Positions 27,105 through 35,557 of a stretch of 64,000 nt of DNA are shown here, in pieces. Numbering within the stretch: the stretch's first letter is position 1; every line of letters begins with the position of its first letter. This stretch comes from Chryseobacterium shigense (lineage in GTDB: Bacteria; Bacteroidota; Bacteroidia; Flavobacteriales; Weeksellaceae): contig NZ_FTNY01000004.1 of assembly GCF_900156575.1 (NCBI RefSeq), forward strand, positions 496,001 through 560,000, written 5' to 3'. The notes under the pieces were generated by a model. The model was not told where the DNA came from. It did no database searches and worked only from the letters and a program-made list of their open reading frames with translations. The translations under genes and the position numbers were made by a program.

Positions 27105-27596
27105 CTTTTGATGTTCTGTAGAATTATTCTGGTCATTACCACTTCTTCTTCCAAAACAGCATTTCCGCTGATCTTTGAAAAAATGGAATCGGAAGGCTAC
27201 AGCAGAAAGATTTTAAGATTTGTCATTCCTTTAGGCTATAATTTCAATCTTTCCGGAGCATGCATTTATATTGCTGTGACCTGTTGCTTTCTCATTCAGT
27301 TTTATAATATTTCATTAACGGTCAGTGATTACCTCTGGCTTTTCGTGATTATTTCCGTGACTTCAAAAACGGCCTCAGGCGTTCCCGGATCAGGATTTCT
27401 TGCCCTTATTTTTACGCTGAACCGGTTTGGAAAAATTCCTTTAACGGATATTGCCCTTCTTTACAGTGTAGATCGTTTTATGAATGAAGCGAGATCTGTG
27501 ACCAACTTCATCAGCATTGCAGTTTCCGGGGCGGTGATCTCGAAGATCAATCAAAAGAATAAGAACCCGGATATAAGTCATGAAACTTTAGGATAA
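27105..27596 (+). pseudogene. 3' fragment of a dicarboxylate/cation (SDF family) symporter
   Basis: The frame encodes only the C-terminal third of a GltP/DctA-type sodium or proton symporter. It shows TTSSSKTAFPLIFEKMESEG (the serine-rich substrate loop), FVIPLGYNFNLSGACIYIAV and SKTASGVPGSGFLAL. The family needs about 400 residues; the first 60-65% is absent. Homology begins about 27120, back to back with the truncated LytTR gene, so both lost their 5' ends at one junction. A longer frame to 26919 is only the antisense of the LytTR gene. Confidence 0.7.
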
Positions 27597-27742
27597 GGTT
27601 AAGGATAAGGATAAGGTTAATATCCAGAAACGTTAATAGCCATTTTCAGTAAGTAAATTCCTCCACATCACTCATCATTCATCACTTATAACTCATTACC
27701 TGTAACTTTTAGAAAATCACAAATACTTATTAATAAAAAATC

Positions 27743-28462
27743 ATGAGAACATTTCTTATCCTTTTATTAGTAAGCAGCGCCAATTTATTTTCACAAAAAC
27801 TGCTCACTCCAGGCAACAGCACTATTGATTCTAAACTGATCAAAGATGAAACATCAGAATCAGTATGGTACGCTGAAAATGCAGGCAAAAAAATAGAGAT
27901 CGGCAGCATTATGACGGAACTTAAAAAATTAAACAAAACGGATCTGCTCATCAAAACCACAGTAAAAATGAAACAGGCTCCGGATGCCAAGTGGACCGAT
28001 TCCACCATCGTAAAAACTGCCAGTTTCGAACCCGTCTATCATTCATCTTTTAATACGGGCAGGGACATTGTTCTGAAATCTGAAAAAAATAAAGTTAGCG
28101 GATATTATCTGGACAAAAATTCCCGGAAAAAAGATCTGATAGAAATTCCTGCAACAGATTATTTTGAGAGCAGCAGCTACCCGATGCTGATCAGATTCTT
28201 ACCTTTAAAGGAGAATTATACCGCAGACCTTTCCATTTTCGATTATAATCCGGATGCCAAAAAAGGAATGATGAAAGCCTATGTATCAGAAGTAAAGAAA
28301 ACAGATCATCAGGGTAAAAAAGTCTGGGCTGTAAAAACTACTGACGATATCGGAGATAAAAAAACCATCGTTACGTATTATATTGACCCCGAAACCAGAA
28401 AGATTCTGAAACAGGATATAGAGATGAATGGAAGAAAAATGACAATGGAAGCCATTCAATAA
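27743..28462 (+). CDS. Exported protein of unknown function
   Basis: The 239-residue protein has a signal peptide of about 18 residues (MRTFLILLLVSSANLFSQ). The body is rich in beta strands, with no membrane segment after the signal. The C-terminal part (YYIDPETRKILKQDIEMNGRKMTME) looks like the last strands of a lipoprotein-localisation or DUF3108-type sheet that binds hydrophobic matter, but the similarity is weak and I give no function. A short TAAGGATAAGGTT simple repeat lies upstream (27590-27620). Confidence 0.75.
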   Translation: MRTFLILLLVSSANLFSQKLLTPGNSTIDSKLIKDETSESVWYAENAGKKIEIGSIMTELKKLNKTDLLIKTTVKMKQAPDAKWTDSTIVKTASFEPVYHSSFNTGRDIVLKSEKNKVSGYYLDKNSRKKDLIEIPATDYFESSSYPMLIRFLPLKENYTADLSIFDYNPDAKKGMMKAYVSEVKKTDHQGKKVWAVKTTDDIGDKKTIVTYYIDPETRKILKQDIEMNGRKMTMEAIQ

Positions 28463-28606
28463 TGAAGGCATAAAGTTTACCGCACTGGTAAACTTTTTCA
28501 TTTCAATCTATTGTGACCATCTAAAACATAGGCTACCTCCATCTCAAATAACAGCATTTAAAACACTGACAATCAAAACACAAAATTCAGTAATAAATCT
28601 ACACAA

Positions 28607-28650
28607 AGTGTAATATCGGATTATAATTTTCTTTATCTTTGAGTTACACT
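28607..28650. promoter_or_regulatory. Promoter of the leader-peptide gene with flanking inverted repeat
   Basis: TATCTTTG (28634-28641) fits the Bacteroidota -7 box. AGTGTAA (28607-28613) and TTACACT (28644-28650) form an inverted repeat with a 30-base gap that brackets the promoter, a possible operator. The distance to the ATG at 28722 leaves a leader of about 70 bases. Confidence 0.4.
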
Positions 28651-28721
28651 ATCACATCAAATCGTCAAATTCCTGATTGACAGTAAATGTTCAGGCACGT
28701 ACAATACACAAAATATTACTT

Positions 28722-28856
28722 ATGAAAAATGCTAAATCATTAAGCAGAGACGCCCAAAAATCCATCATGGGAGGCGCAGCAAAAACAGTTTGTTGTGAAC
28801 GCGACGACCTGGGAAAATGTACTTTATGGATCGGGCCGGGACAACACTGCCCATAA
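28722..28856 (+). CDS. Small double-glycine leader peptide with Cys-rich core (bacteriocin-like)
   Basis: The 44-residue product starts MKNAKSLSRDAQKSIMGG, a GG-type leader in the form common to Bacteroidota bacteriocin-like peptides (a SLSR element and Gly-Gly at 17-18). Cleavage after Gly18 would release a 26-residue core with four Cys residues (24, 25, 33, 43), ending GPGQHCP. No peptidase-containing ABC transporter or modification enzyme lies nearby. A maturation system would have to be elsewhere in the genome. It has its own promoter and its own terminator, so it is a real transcription unit. The function, toxin or signal, is not known. Confidence 0.7.
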   Translation: MKNAKSLSRDAQKSIMGGAAKTVCCERDDLGKCTLWIGPGQHCP

Positions 28857-28883
28857 TTCAATGAATCATCAGAGTTCAATACA

Positions 28884-28905
28884 AAAGCCGGAATCTTCCG
28901 GCTTT
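28884..28905 (+). terminator. Hairpin terminator after the leader-peptide gene
   Basis: A perfect 10-bp GC-rich stem (28884-28893 with 28896-28905) with a two-base loop is followed by a CT-rich tail. Confidence 0.75.
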
Positions 28906-29031
28906 CTCTTTTCCATTTTTCTGCCAAATTTTCACACTCGAAATTAAAATTCTGCCATTTCATCCATCAGGGCCACATGGCATACATTTAGAGAATTATA
29001 ATGGAGAATTAATTAAAAAATAAAATATATT

Positions 29032-29310
29032 ATGTCAGTAAACTTTAAACCATTAGCAGACAGAGTTCTTATCGAGCCTATCGCTGCAGAAACTAAAACA
29101 GCTTCAGGTATTATTATTCCGGACACTGCGAAGGAAAAGCCGCAGGAAGGTACTGTAGTAGCAGTAGGTCCAGGTAAAAAAGATGAGCCTACAACTGTTC
29201 AGGTAGGTGACAAAGTTCTTTATGGAAAATATTCAGGTTCTGAATTAAAATTAGACGGAAAAGATTTCTTAATCGTTAAGGAAGGAGATTTACTTGGAGT
29301 AATTGGATAG
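29032..29310 (+). CDS. groES: Co-chaperonin GroES
   Basis: GroES caps the GroEL cylinder during ATP-driven protein folding. The 92-residue protein has the family pattern: [42 protein letters not shown], with the mobile loop around residues 18-33, then [23 protein letters not shown]. Length is normal. It is separated from groEL by an inserted four-helix-bundle gene, so the usual short spacing of the operon is lost. Confidence 0.97.
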   Translation: MSVNFKPLADRVLIEPIAAETKTASGIIIPDTAKEKPQEGTVVAVGPGKKDEPTTVQVGDKVLYGKYSGSELKLDGKDFLIVKEGDLLGVIG

Positions 29311-29321
29311 CTTCTAGCTAT

Positions 29322-29339
29322 TGGCTTTTGGCTAATGGC
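29322..29339. repeat. Left inverted repeat flanking the four-helix-bundle gene
   Basis: TGGCTTTTGGCTAATGGC is complementary, with 15 of 18 matches, to 29751-29768. The two copies bracket the gene inserted between groES and groEL and look like the ends of a small insertion unit. Confidence 0.55.
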
Positions 29340-29361
29340 GTTTCTGCATATAAATTAGTAT

Positions 29362-29718
29362 ATGAGGGATTTTAAAAAATTTGAAGTTTGGCAATTAAGT
29401 CATCAGTTGACTTTAAAAATTTATGCTTCAACCAGAAATTTTCCTAAAGAAGAAGTTTTTGGACTTACCTCTCAGATCAGAAGATCGTTTGCTTCAATTG
29501 GATATAATATTTCAGAAGGAAGCGGTAGAAATTCAGATAAAGAATTTGCTAATTTTATCAATATTGCTTTAGGATCGTCTAATGAAGCTGAAAACCAATT
29601 AATTCTTGCTAAAGATTTACGATATATTAATGAAGATGATTATCAGATTTTTTTAGATGAATTAACAACTTTAAAAAAGAAGCTTGTCACATTATGGAAC
29701 AGGCTAAAGGTAAATTAA
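29362..29718 (+). CDS. Four helix bundle protein (23S rRNA intervening-sequence family)
   Basis: The 118-residue cytosolic protein matches the S23/IVP-type four-helix family: FKKFEVWQLSHQLTLKIY at the start, FGLTSQIRRSFASIGYNISEG near residues 35-55, and SSNEAENQLILAKDL. Family members occur in 23S rRNA intervening sequences and as scattered chromosomal genes; the function is not established. Its place between groES and groEL, flanked by imperfect inverted repeats and sharing no function with the chaperonin, indicates insertion. Transcription of groEL must now pass through it or start within the gap. Confidence 0.88.
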   Translation: MRDFKKFEVWQLSHQLTLKIYASTRNFPKEEVFGLTSQIRRSFASIGYNISEGSGRNSDKEFANFINIALGSSNEAENQLILAKDLRYINEDDYQIFLDELTTLKKKLVTLWNRLKVN

Positions 29719-29750
29719 AAAATCAAACATAAACTTGCGACTAGGTTAAA

Positions 29751-31415
<1,665 letters not shown>

Positions 31416-31445
31416 TACCGTGTCGCTGAGACAATTTAATATACT

Positions 31446-31476
31446 AACCGCTCTATTTTATAGGGCGGTTTTTTTG
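31446..31476 (+). terminator. groEL terminator, copy A
   Basis: AACCGCTCTAT (31446-31456) pairs with ATAGGGCGGTT (31460-31470) with one G-T wobble, followed by seven T residues. The same hairpin recurs at 32679, 35321 and 37912. Confidence 0.85.
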
Positions 31477-31562
31477 TTTTATACTCTAAATATTTCTATT
31501 TATCCTATTTTTAACCATCAATTAAAAAAATCATAATTTATAACAGTTTATAAATATTAAAA

Positions 31563-32345
31563 ATGAATTTAGGTTTTGAATTTGAAGAATATATTAAATA
31601 TATATTCAGTCATATTATAAATATCAAAGATGAAAATATTGATATAAAAGAAAGAATTAAATTAACTGGCTTGTCGGGCATTAAACATGAATTTGACCTT
31701 TACTATGAATTTGATAAATCTGGTTTTATACACAAAGTCGCTATTGAATGTAAAAATACCAAAAGACCTATAGATAAAAAAGATGTATTGGATTTTGTCG
31801 GAAAATTAAATGATTTTAGAAACATTCTTGGAATATTAATATCTAGAAATGGATTCCAATCGGGCGCAAAGGAGTTTGGTGAAAAACATGGATTAATTTT
31901 AATGGATCAAAACTCATTACCTACTTTTCCTCAAATGCTCGCTGATAGATTAAAAACAGTAGCATTACCAGAAGCTTCTTATATTGGAGAGCCTTTTTGG
32001 GTAATTATGGAAATAAATGAACAAGGTAAAGTTACAGGAACATATTATGGGACAGACAAGCCATTCATACATGTTCCAATATATTTTTCAAAGCGTCATG
32101 CTGAATCAATGTTAAGTGTTTTGAATAAAAGTAGTAGTAAATATGCTGTTAGAGGATTAACACAGTATGCATTAAGATCCTTCATTATTACAATGAATTT
32201 TATGAAGGCAAGGGTAGTAATCTGTATGAAGGATAATAATTGCAAAAATGACACGGAATTTCGTGCTTTTGAAATTACACTTGATGAATTAGAAAAGCAA
32301 TATTATTATGGTGAAAAAATATTTAGTAAAATACCATTTGCATAA
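31563..32345 (+). CDS. Predicted PD-(D/E)xK restriction endonuclease-like (Mrr-type) protein
   Basis: The 260-residue protein has an N-terminal nuclease fold. GIKHEFDLYYEF near residue 41 holds the metal-binding Asp, and KVAIECKNTKRP near 59-70 holds the ExK pair. NILGILISRNGFQSGAKEFGEKHGLILMD near 88-116 is the helix-strand unit usual in Mrr/restriction-like domains. Residues about 130-260 form a second region of unknown type. No methyltransferase accompanies it. It is AT-rich compared with groEL and sits alone between groEL terminator copy A and the groEL tail copy B. A defence role is an inference from fold and place. Confidence 0.7.
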   Translation: MNLGFEFEEYIKYIFSHIINIKDENIDIKERIKLTGLSGIKHEFDLYYEFDKSGFIHKVAIECKNTKRPIDKKDVLDFVGKLNDFRNILGILISRNGFQSGAKEFGEKHGLILMDQNSLPTFPQMLADRLKTVALPEASYIGEPFWVIMEINEQGKVTGTYYGTDKPFIHVPIYFSKRHAESMLSVLNKSSSKYAVRGLTQYALRSFIITMNFMKARVVICMKDNNCKNDTEFRAFEITLDELEKQYYYGEKIFSKIPFA

Positions 32346-32469
32346 AACTTCCCATTTGTCACTCTAAAATAAATCGTAAATCAATGAACTTTAACTAACA
32401 AGGTGTTTAAAACAAAATCACAAAGTAATAAAAGCAAACAAAGGCGTCTAATACAACGCTAGAACTATT
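32346..32469. other. Spacer with a degenerate attC-like sequence
   Basis: From 32395 (CTAACAAGGTGTTT) to 32462 (ACAACGCTAG) the ends are partly complementary around a TAAC/GCTAG core. The left end lies 50 bases after the nuclease stop and the right end 7 bases before the duplicated groEL tail. The symmetry is weak and I treat it as a remnant. Confidence 0.35.
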
Positions 32470-32646
32470 GGGTATGTAAACATGCTTGAAGCAGGTATCA
32501 TAGACCCTACCAAAGTAACAAGAGTTGCCCTTGAAAACGCAGCTTCTGTTTCCGGAATGCTTTTAACCACTGAATGTGTGACCACTGAAGTGAAAAAAGA
32601 CGAGCCAGCTATGCCAATGGGTGGTGGAATGCCAGGAATGATGTAA
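32470..32646 (+). pseudogene. Duplicated 3' end of groEL (copy B)
   Basis: This segment repeats the last ~57 codons of groEL in frame through the Met/Gly tail and stop. By my count about 21 of 174 positions differ from the intact gene, mostly at third codon positions, with a few amino-acid changes (VITE to VTTE, KSAEP to KKDEP). The purifying-type pattern suggests it came from the groEL of another strain or species, not from a recent local duplication. The homology continues through the stop into the following spacer and terminator. It has no start codon and is not expressed as a chaperonin. Confidence 0.9.
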
Positions 32647-32678
32647 CAGCGTGTCGCTGAGACAATTTAATATACTAC

Positions 32679-32706
32679 CCGTTCTATTTTTATAGGGCGG
32701 TTTTTT
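32679..32706 (+). terminator. groEL terminator, copy B
   Basis: CCGTTCTAT (32679-32687) pairs with ATAGGGCGG through several G-T wobbles and is followed by six T residues. It is the diverged copy of the groEL terminator. Confidence 0.7.
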
Positions 32707-32782
32707 GTTTGTATTATGGTTTCTCGTAAGGAAATAGTATATTTATATTTTATATTTAATGATTAACAAATATATAGCTAAA

Positions 32783-32840
32783 GCCAAAACAACGTTAGCG
32801 TAATTGTGTATGTATGATATTTGCGTAATTTGTAAATTTG
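32783..32840 (+). repeat. Dispersed block with an AACGTTAGC core (attC right-half type)
   Basis: The block has CAACGTTAGC at 32790-32799. It continues with an AT-rich sequence that is largely the same as 39621-39680, and less so 44459-44505. In all three cases it precedes a gene start by less than 100 bases. It resembles the right end of an attC site plus leader. Confidence 0.45.
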
Positions 32841-32866
32841 GTTGTTAGCCCTAATTTTATAGCAAT

Positions 32867-33649
32867 ATGACAGAAAAAGAAATTTTAGAAGCAATTTCAA
32901 AATCAGGTTATTTATTTGAGTCAGAAATCGTTAAACATTTATCAAATTCTGGATATTTTGTGGATTCAAATGTTGTATTTAAAGATCCTTTAACTTTAAA
33001 AAATAGAGAAATTGATATTGTTGCTGAAACTTATGACAATACCGAAATAGGAATTTCTACAAAAATCCGATATTTTTTCGAACTTAAAAATAATTCTTTT
33101 CCCCTTGTTCTATTAACAGAATTACAATTTAACCCTAATACACCTGAAGAAATTATAAAGGAAATCATAACAGTTCCTCAGAATATTGAATATGATTTAT
33201 TAGAGGGATATTGGAATGATTTACAGTATACTAATTTTCCATTATTTACTCAATATTGTTCATTTGTAAAAAAAGGGAACAACGAAATTATGGCAACCCA
33301 TCCAGACGAATTATATACAAGTTTAAATAAATTATGTTGGTATTGCGAGGATGAATTTAGAAATCATATAGAATTATTTGATGAAATGAGCACAAAATAT
33401 TTTAGACATTGGCTATATCTTCCTGTTCTGCTTATCAATGATGATTTATATGAATTAACAATTGAAGATGGAAAATCTCAATTACAAGAAGTTCCATTCT
33501 CGAAATTAATGGTGAATTTTCATTATAATGATAATCCTACTTCGACAATAATATATGTTGTAACAAAATCATATTTAAATGAATTCTTACAAGATATGAA
33601 TATACTTGAACAAAAAATTTCGAATAAAATGAAAGCTGCTGTAAAATAA
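32867..33649 (+). CDS. Predicted PD-(D/E)xK nuclease-fold protein of unknown function
   Basis: The 260-residue protein begins with a helix (EKEILEAISKSGYLFESEIVKHLSNSGY) that precedes a nuclease-like core. REIDIVAETYD near residue 47 has the metal-binding Asp, and RYFFELKNN near 68-76 has the ExK motif. The remaining ~180 residues have no recognised domain. It is AT-rich and lies between groEL tail copy B and terminator copy C, in the same arrangement as the other nuclease gene. The two proteins are not obviously related beyond the fold. The role is unknown; defence is a reasonable guess only. Confidence 0.6.
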   Translation: MTEKEILEAISKSGYLFESEIVKHLSNSGYFVDSNVVFKDPLTLKNREIDIVAETYDNTEIGISTKIRYFFELKNNSFPLVLLTELQFNPNTPEEIIKEIITVPQNIEYDLLEGYWNDLQYTNFPLFTQYCSFVKKGNNEIMATHPDELYTSLNKLCWYCEDEFRNHIELFDEMSTKYFRHWLYLPVLLINDDLYELTIEDGKSQLQEVPFSKLMVNFHYNDNPTSTIIYVVTKSYLNEFLQDMNILEQKISNKMKAAVK

Positions 33650-33655
33650 AAGCTA

Positions 33656-33681
33656 CAGCTAACATTGTATTGGCAAAATGC
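33656..33681 (+). repeat. attC-like left half-site after the nuclease gene
   Basis: CAGCTAAC followed by ATTGTATTGGCAAAATGC starts 7 bases after the stop codon. The same words follow the genes ending at 37611 and 41653. No matching right half is seen close by, so the site is truncated. Confidence 0.5.
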
Positions 33682-33727
33682 TTGTTTGAATCCTTTCGTT
33701 ATGCAAGTCTCCGATTTTGTACTGTAA

Positions 33728-33773
33728 AATAAACCAAGCTCCGAAGTCTTCAGACTTCGGAGCTTGGTTTATT
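33728..33773. terminator. Strong bidirectional hairpin
   Basis: A perfect 22-bp stem (33728-33749 with 33752-33773) with a two-base loop ends the XRE gene from the right and the nuclease cassette from the left. Its right arm includes the stop codon of the XRE gene. Confidence 0.85.
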
Positions 33774-34026
33774 TATCTAATTCAGAATAATATTCTTCAA
33801 AATCAAAAACAATTTCAAATAATTCCTTAGGATGTATTCTCAGTCCGGTTGCAATTTCAATGAAAGTACTGAGTTGGCAGTCGATCTTGTTATTAGCAAC
33901 ATCACTAATTCTTGCAGCAGTAACATTACATCTTTCAGAAACCTTAGAATATGGAGTTTCACCTTTTATTTCTTTTATTTTTTCTGAGACCATTCTTTTG
34001 ATTTCATCAGTCTTAAACTCGTTCAT
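33769..34026 (-). CDS. Small XRE-type helix-turn-helix regulator
   Basis: The 85-residue protein is essentially one Cro/C1-type DNA-binding domain: TPYSKVSERCNVTAARISDVANNKI contains the helix-turn-helix, followed by CQLSTFIEIATGLRIHPKELFE. It has an acidic C-terminus (FDFEEYYSELDK). It is divergently transcribed from a unit that begins with a 28-bp palindrome, a promoter and a structured RNA. The likely role is to bind that palindrome and control the unit or its own expression, but this is inferred from the layout. Confidence 0.8.
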   Translation of the reverse strand: MNEFKTDEIKRMVSEKIKEIKGETPYSKVSERCNVTAARISDVANNKIDCQLSTFIEIATGLRIHPKELFEIVFDFEEYYSELDK

Positions 34027-34066
34027 AATCGCACTGTTTAGTGCAAATTGTAATAATTAGTATAAA

Positions 34067-34094
34067 TTATCATTACCGAATTCGGTAATGATAA
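34067..34094. promoter_or_regulatory. 28-bp perfect palindromic operator
   Basis: TTATCATTACCGAA (34067-34080) is followed directly by its reverse complement (34081-34094), with no spacer. It lies 40 bases before the XRE gene start and just upstream of the TATATTTG box of the opposite unit. It is the expected binding site of a dimeric regulator. Confidence 0.7.
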
Positions 34095-34105
34095 AATATT
34101 TTTAT

Positions 34106-34113
34106 TATATTTG
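34106..34113 (+). promoter_or_regulatory. -7 box of the structured-RNA unit
   Basis: TATATTTG fits TAnnTTTG. The region 20-30 bases upstream, where the -33 element should lie, overlaps the palindrome, so a bound protein would block it. Confidence 0.5.
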
Positions 34114-34184
34114 CTATACATTACATCCGAAGATGTAATTTTGCGATACTTCAACGAAATATAGAAGCTATTGCTTAGAGTCTT

Positions 34185-34292
34185 GTCATAGAAAACTGGT
34201 AATTTTTAAAGCAACAAGATGATAAGTATGAAGCTCACGACCTAGGCGTGGGCTCTCTTATCTGTTGCACGGTATACCAGTACCTCTATGAC
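34185..34292 (+). ncRNA. Candidate structured RNA with four nested stems
   Basis: Complementary segments nest in order. GTCATAGA (34185) pairs with TCTATGAC (34285), ACTGGTA (34195) with TACCAGT (34275), and GCAACA (34211) with TGTTGC (34263). GATAAG (34221) pairs with CTTATC (34257), and AGCTCACG (34232) with CGTGGGCT (34247) around an ACCTAGG loop. Chance alone is very unlikely to give this many consecutive stems. It begins some 70 bases after a promoter box and is about 450 bases upstream of the 174-residue gene. It could be a regulatory leader, a cis-acting RNA or a small RNA. I do not recognise a known class. Confidence 0.6.
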
Positions 34293-34739
34293 GGATATTG
34301 TAGAGTCCCATGCCGTTTTTATTTTCATGCCGTTCTGCTTTCTACAATCATCTTTTTCTAAGCCTGCTTTACAACATAAAGTATCATGATACGGTACAAT
34401 GGAGTGTACAATCCATTGCGGCTTTAGGGCTTTTAGAAAAACACAAATCCTATCATATTCATTGGGCTTGTATAGGCAGGAAGTTCAGGCGGACTTCCTC
34501 CTTTACGGCCAGTAAAATTGTGCAATAAAAACATGATAAAAAACTTATAACCATTAAGGAACATAAAGAGAATAAGATAAGTTAAGATCCATCAAAGATG
34601 GTTGAAGTACCCCGCTAAAAACATAGCTTCAGCTATGATCTTAATGATTCTTAACAACTTAAAAGCTCTTAATGGTTAAGAAAAAAAATTACATCCAATT
34701 AATTATTCTGAAAATCACTGTTAAAAAAAATACACACTC
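34293..34739. other. Noncoding stretch with further inverted repeats
   Basis: This gap holds no credible gene. TAACCATTAAG (from about 34550) and CTTAATGGTTA (from about 34669) form an inverted repeat about 120 bases apart, and GTTAAGATC/GATCTTAA words lie between them. The left part (34310-34530) has an open frame of 72 codons without a start context or family features, which I do not count as a gene. Confidence 0.4.
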
Positions 34740-35264
34740 ATGAAAAAAAACAGAAAAGACCTTCATTCCCGGCTTGGTAAAGACCGGAAGAAATATTGCG
34801 GCATACCGCTAATGGAAAACCATTTTAAGCTCAATGACTTGACAGCATCCAAAGAGCTGCTAAACGACATTATAAGTTATGCGGTAAAAAGAAATAGCTG
34901 GATAAAAGAACATCCGTCCATTATCCTTCATTTTCAGCAGGCGATGCGGTCATTCATCCGTGCAGGTTACCTCATAAAGTTTCAGGAAAAGAAAAGGACC
35001 ACAACTACCCAGTTGGAAGATGTTTCTCCGTTGGTTCTTGGCTTGCTTTCAGAGAAAGAATACCAAAACCCTCTGTTGGTATTTAAAAAAGCATTCAGAG
35101 AATACAGCATCAAGGAATTTGATTATTTTATTTCCGGAATGGTCTATTTCTCCCTGGGAATCTACAACAATCTACCGGAAAGGAATATAATAAGCCCATA
35201 CATTCACCTGACCAAAATGCTGGATGCAGCATACCTCATTCTTGAAAGAAGAGGAAAAAAATAA
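34740..35264 (+). CDS. Hypothetical protein downstream of the structured RNA
   Basis: The 174-residue protein is cytosolic, basic at the N-terminus (MKKNRKDLHSRLGKDRKKYCG) and mostly helical. No catalytic motif or known domain is recognised. It lies in the unit that starts with the palindrome, promoter and nested-stem RNA, opposite the XRE gene, and ends just before groEL terminator copy C. It could be a conjugative-element or plasmid-type accessory protein, but nothing in the sequence proves that. Confidence 0.65.
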   Translation: MKKNRKDLHSRLGKDRKKYCGIPLMENHFKLNDLTASKELLNDIISYAVKRNSWIKEHPSIILHFQQAMRSFIRAGYLIKFQEKKRTTTTQLEDVSPLVLGLLSEKEYQNPLLVFKKAFREYSIKEFDYFISGMVYFSLGIYNNLPERNIISPYIHLTKMLDAAYLILERRGKK

Positions 35265-35320
35265 AGACGAAGTCTCCCGAAATAATGTGCCATATTATTG
35301 ATAAGACCATTTAATATACT

Positions 35321-35350
35321 AACCGCTCTATTTTATAGGGCGGTTTTTTT
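35321..35350 (+). terminator. groEL terminator, copy C
   Basis: AACCGCTCTAT (35321-35331) pairs with ATAGGGCGGTT (35335-35345). It is identical to copy A through the T-run, and the next ~25 bases (TTTTATACTCTAAATATTTC) are the same as those after copy A. No groEL codons precede it. Confidence 0.8.
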
Positions 35351-35409
35351 GTTTTATACTCTAAATATTTCTATAATTATTCTAATAAAGAATGGAATTA
35401 AAGAATCAG

Positions 35410-35543
35410 CAGATAACAAGGGTTTGGCAATAGCGGGCGAAAAGTCTAAAATTCACGTTTTGCGCTTTGGTAGAAATTTGTATTTTAGTTGAAAGTTTCA
35501 GCTTCGAAATGCCAGCCATCGCAAAGCCCGAAAACGTTATCTG
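35410..35543 (+). repeat. Complete attC-like recombination site
   Basis: The ends CAGATAAC (35410-35417) and GTTATCTG (35536-35543) are perfectly complementary and contain the AAC/GTT triplets conserved in integron attC sites. Inside, GGGTTTGGCAATAGCGGGC pairs imperfectly with GCCAGCCATCGCAAAGCCC. The spacers next to the ends have unequal length (AA versus GAAAAC), giving the unpaired bases expected in attC hairpins. The middle is variable. The total of 134 bases is within the attC range. A gene starts 15 bases later. No integrase gene is seen in the window. Confidence 0.6.
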
Positions 35544-35557
35544 TAATTTCAAAACAA

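Noticed and set aside
34310..34528. 72-codon frame in the noncoding gap
   Set aside because: It has no recognisable family, lies beside the structured RNA and between inverted repeats, and has weak coding character.
35489..35557. Extended start for the WG-repeat-like protein
   Set aside because: The extra codons are part of the attC-like palindrome, and the signal peptide starts at 35558.
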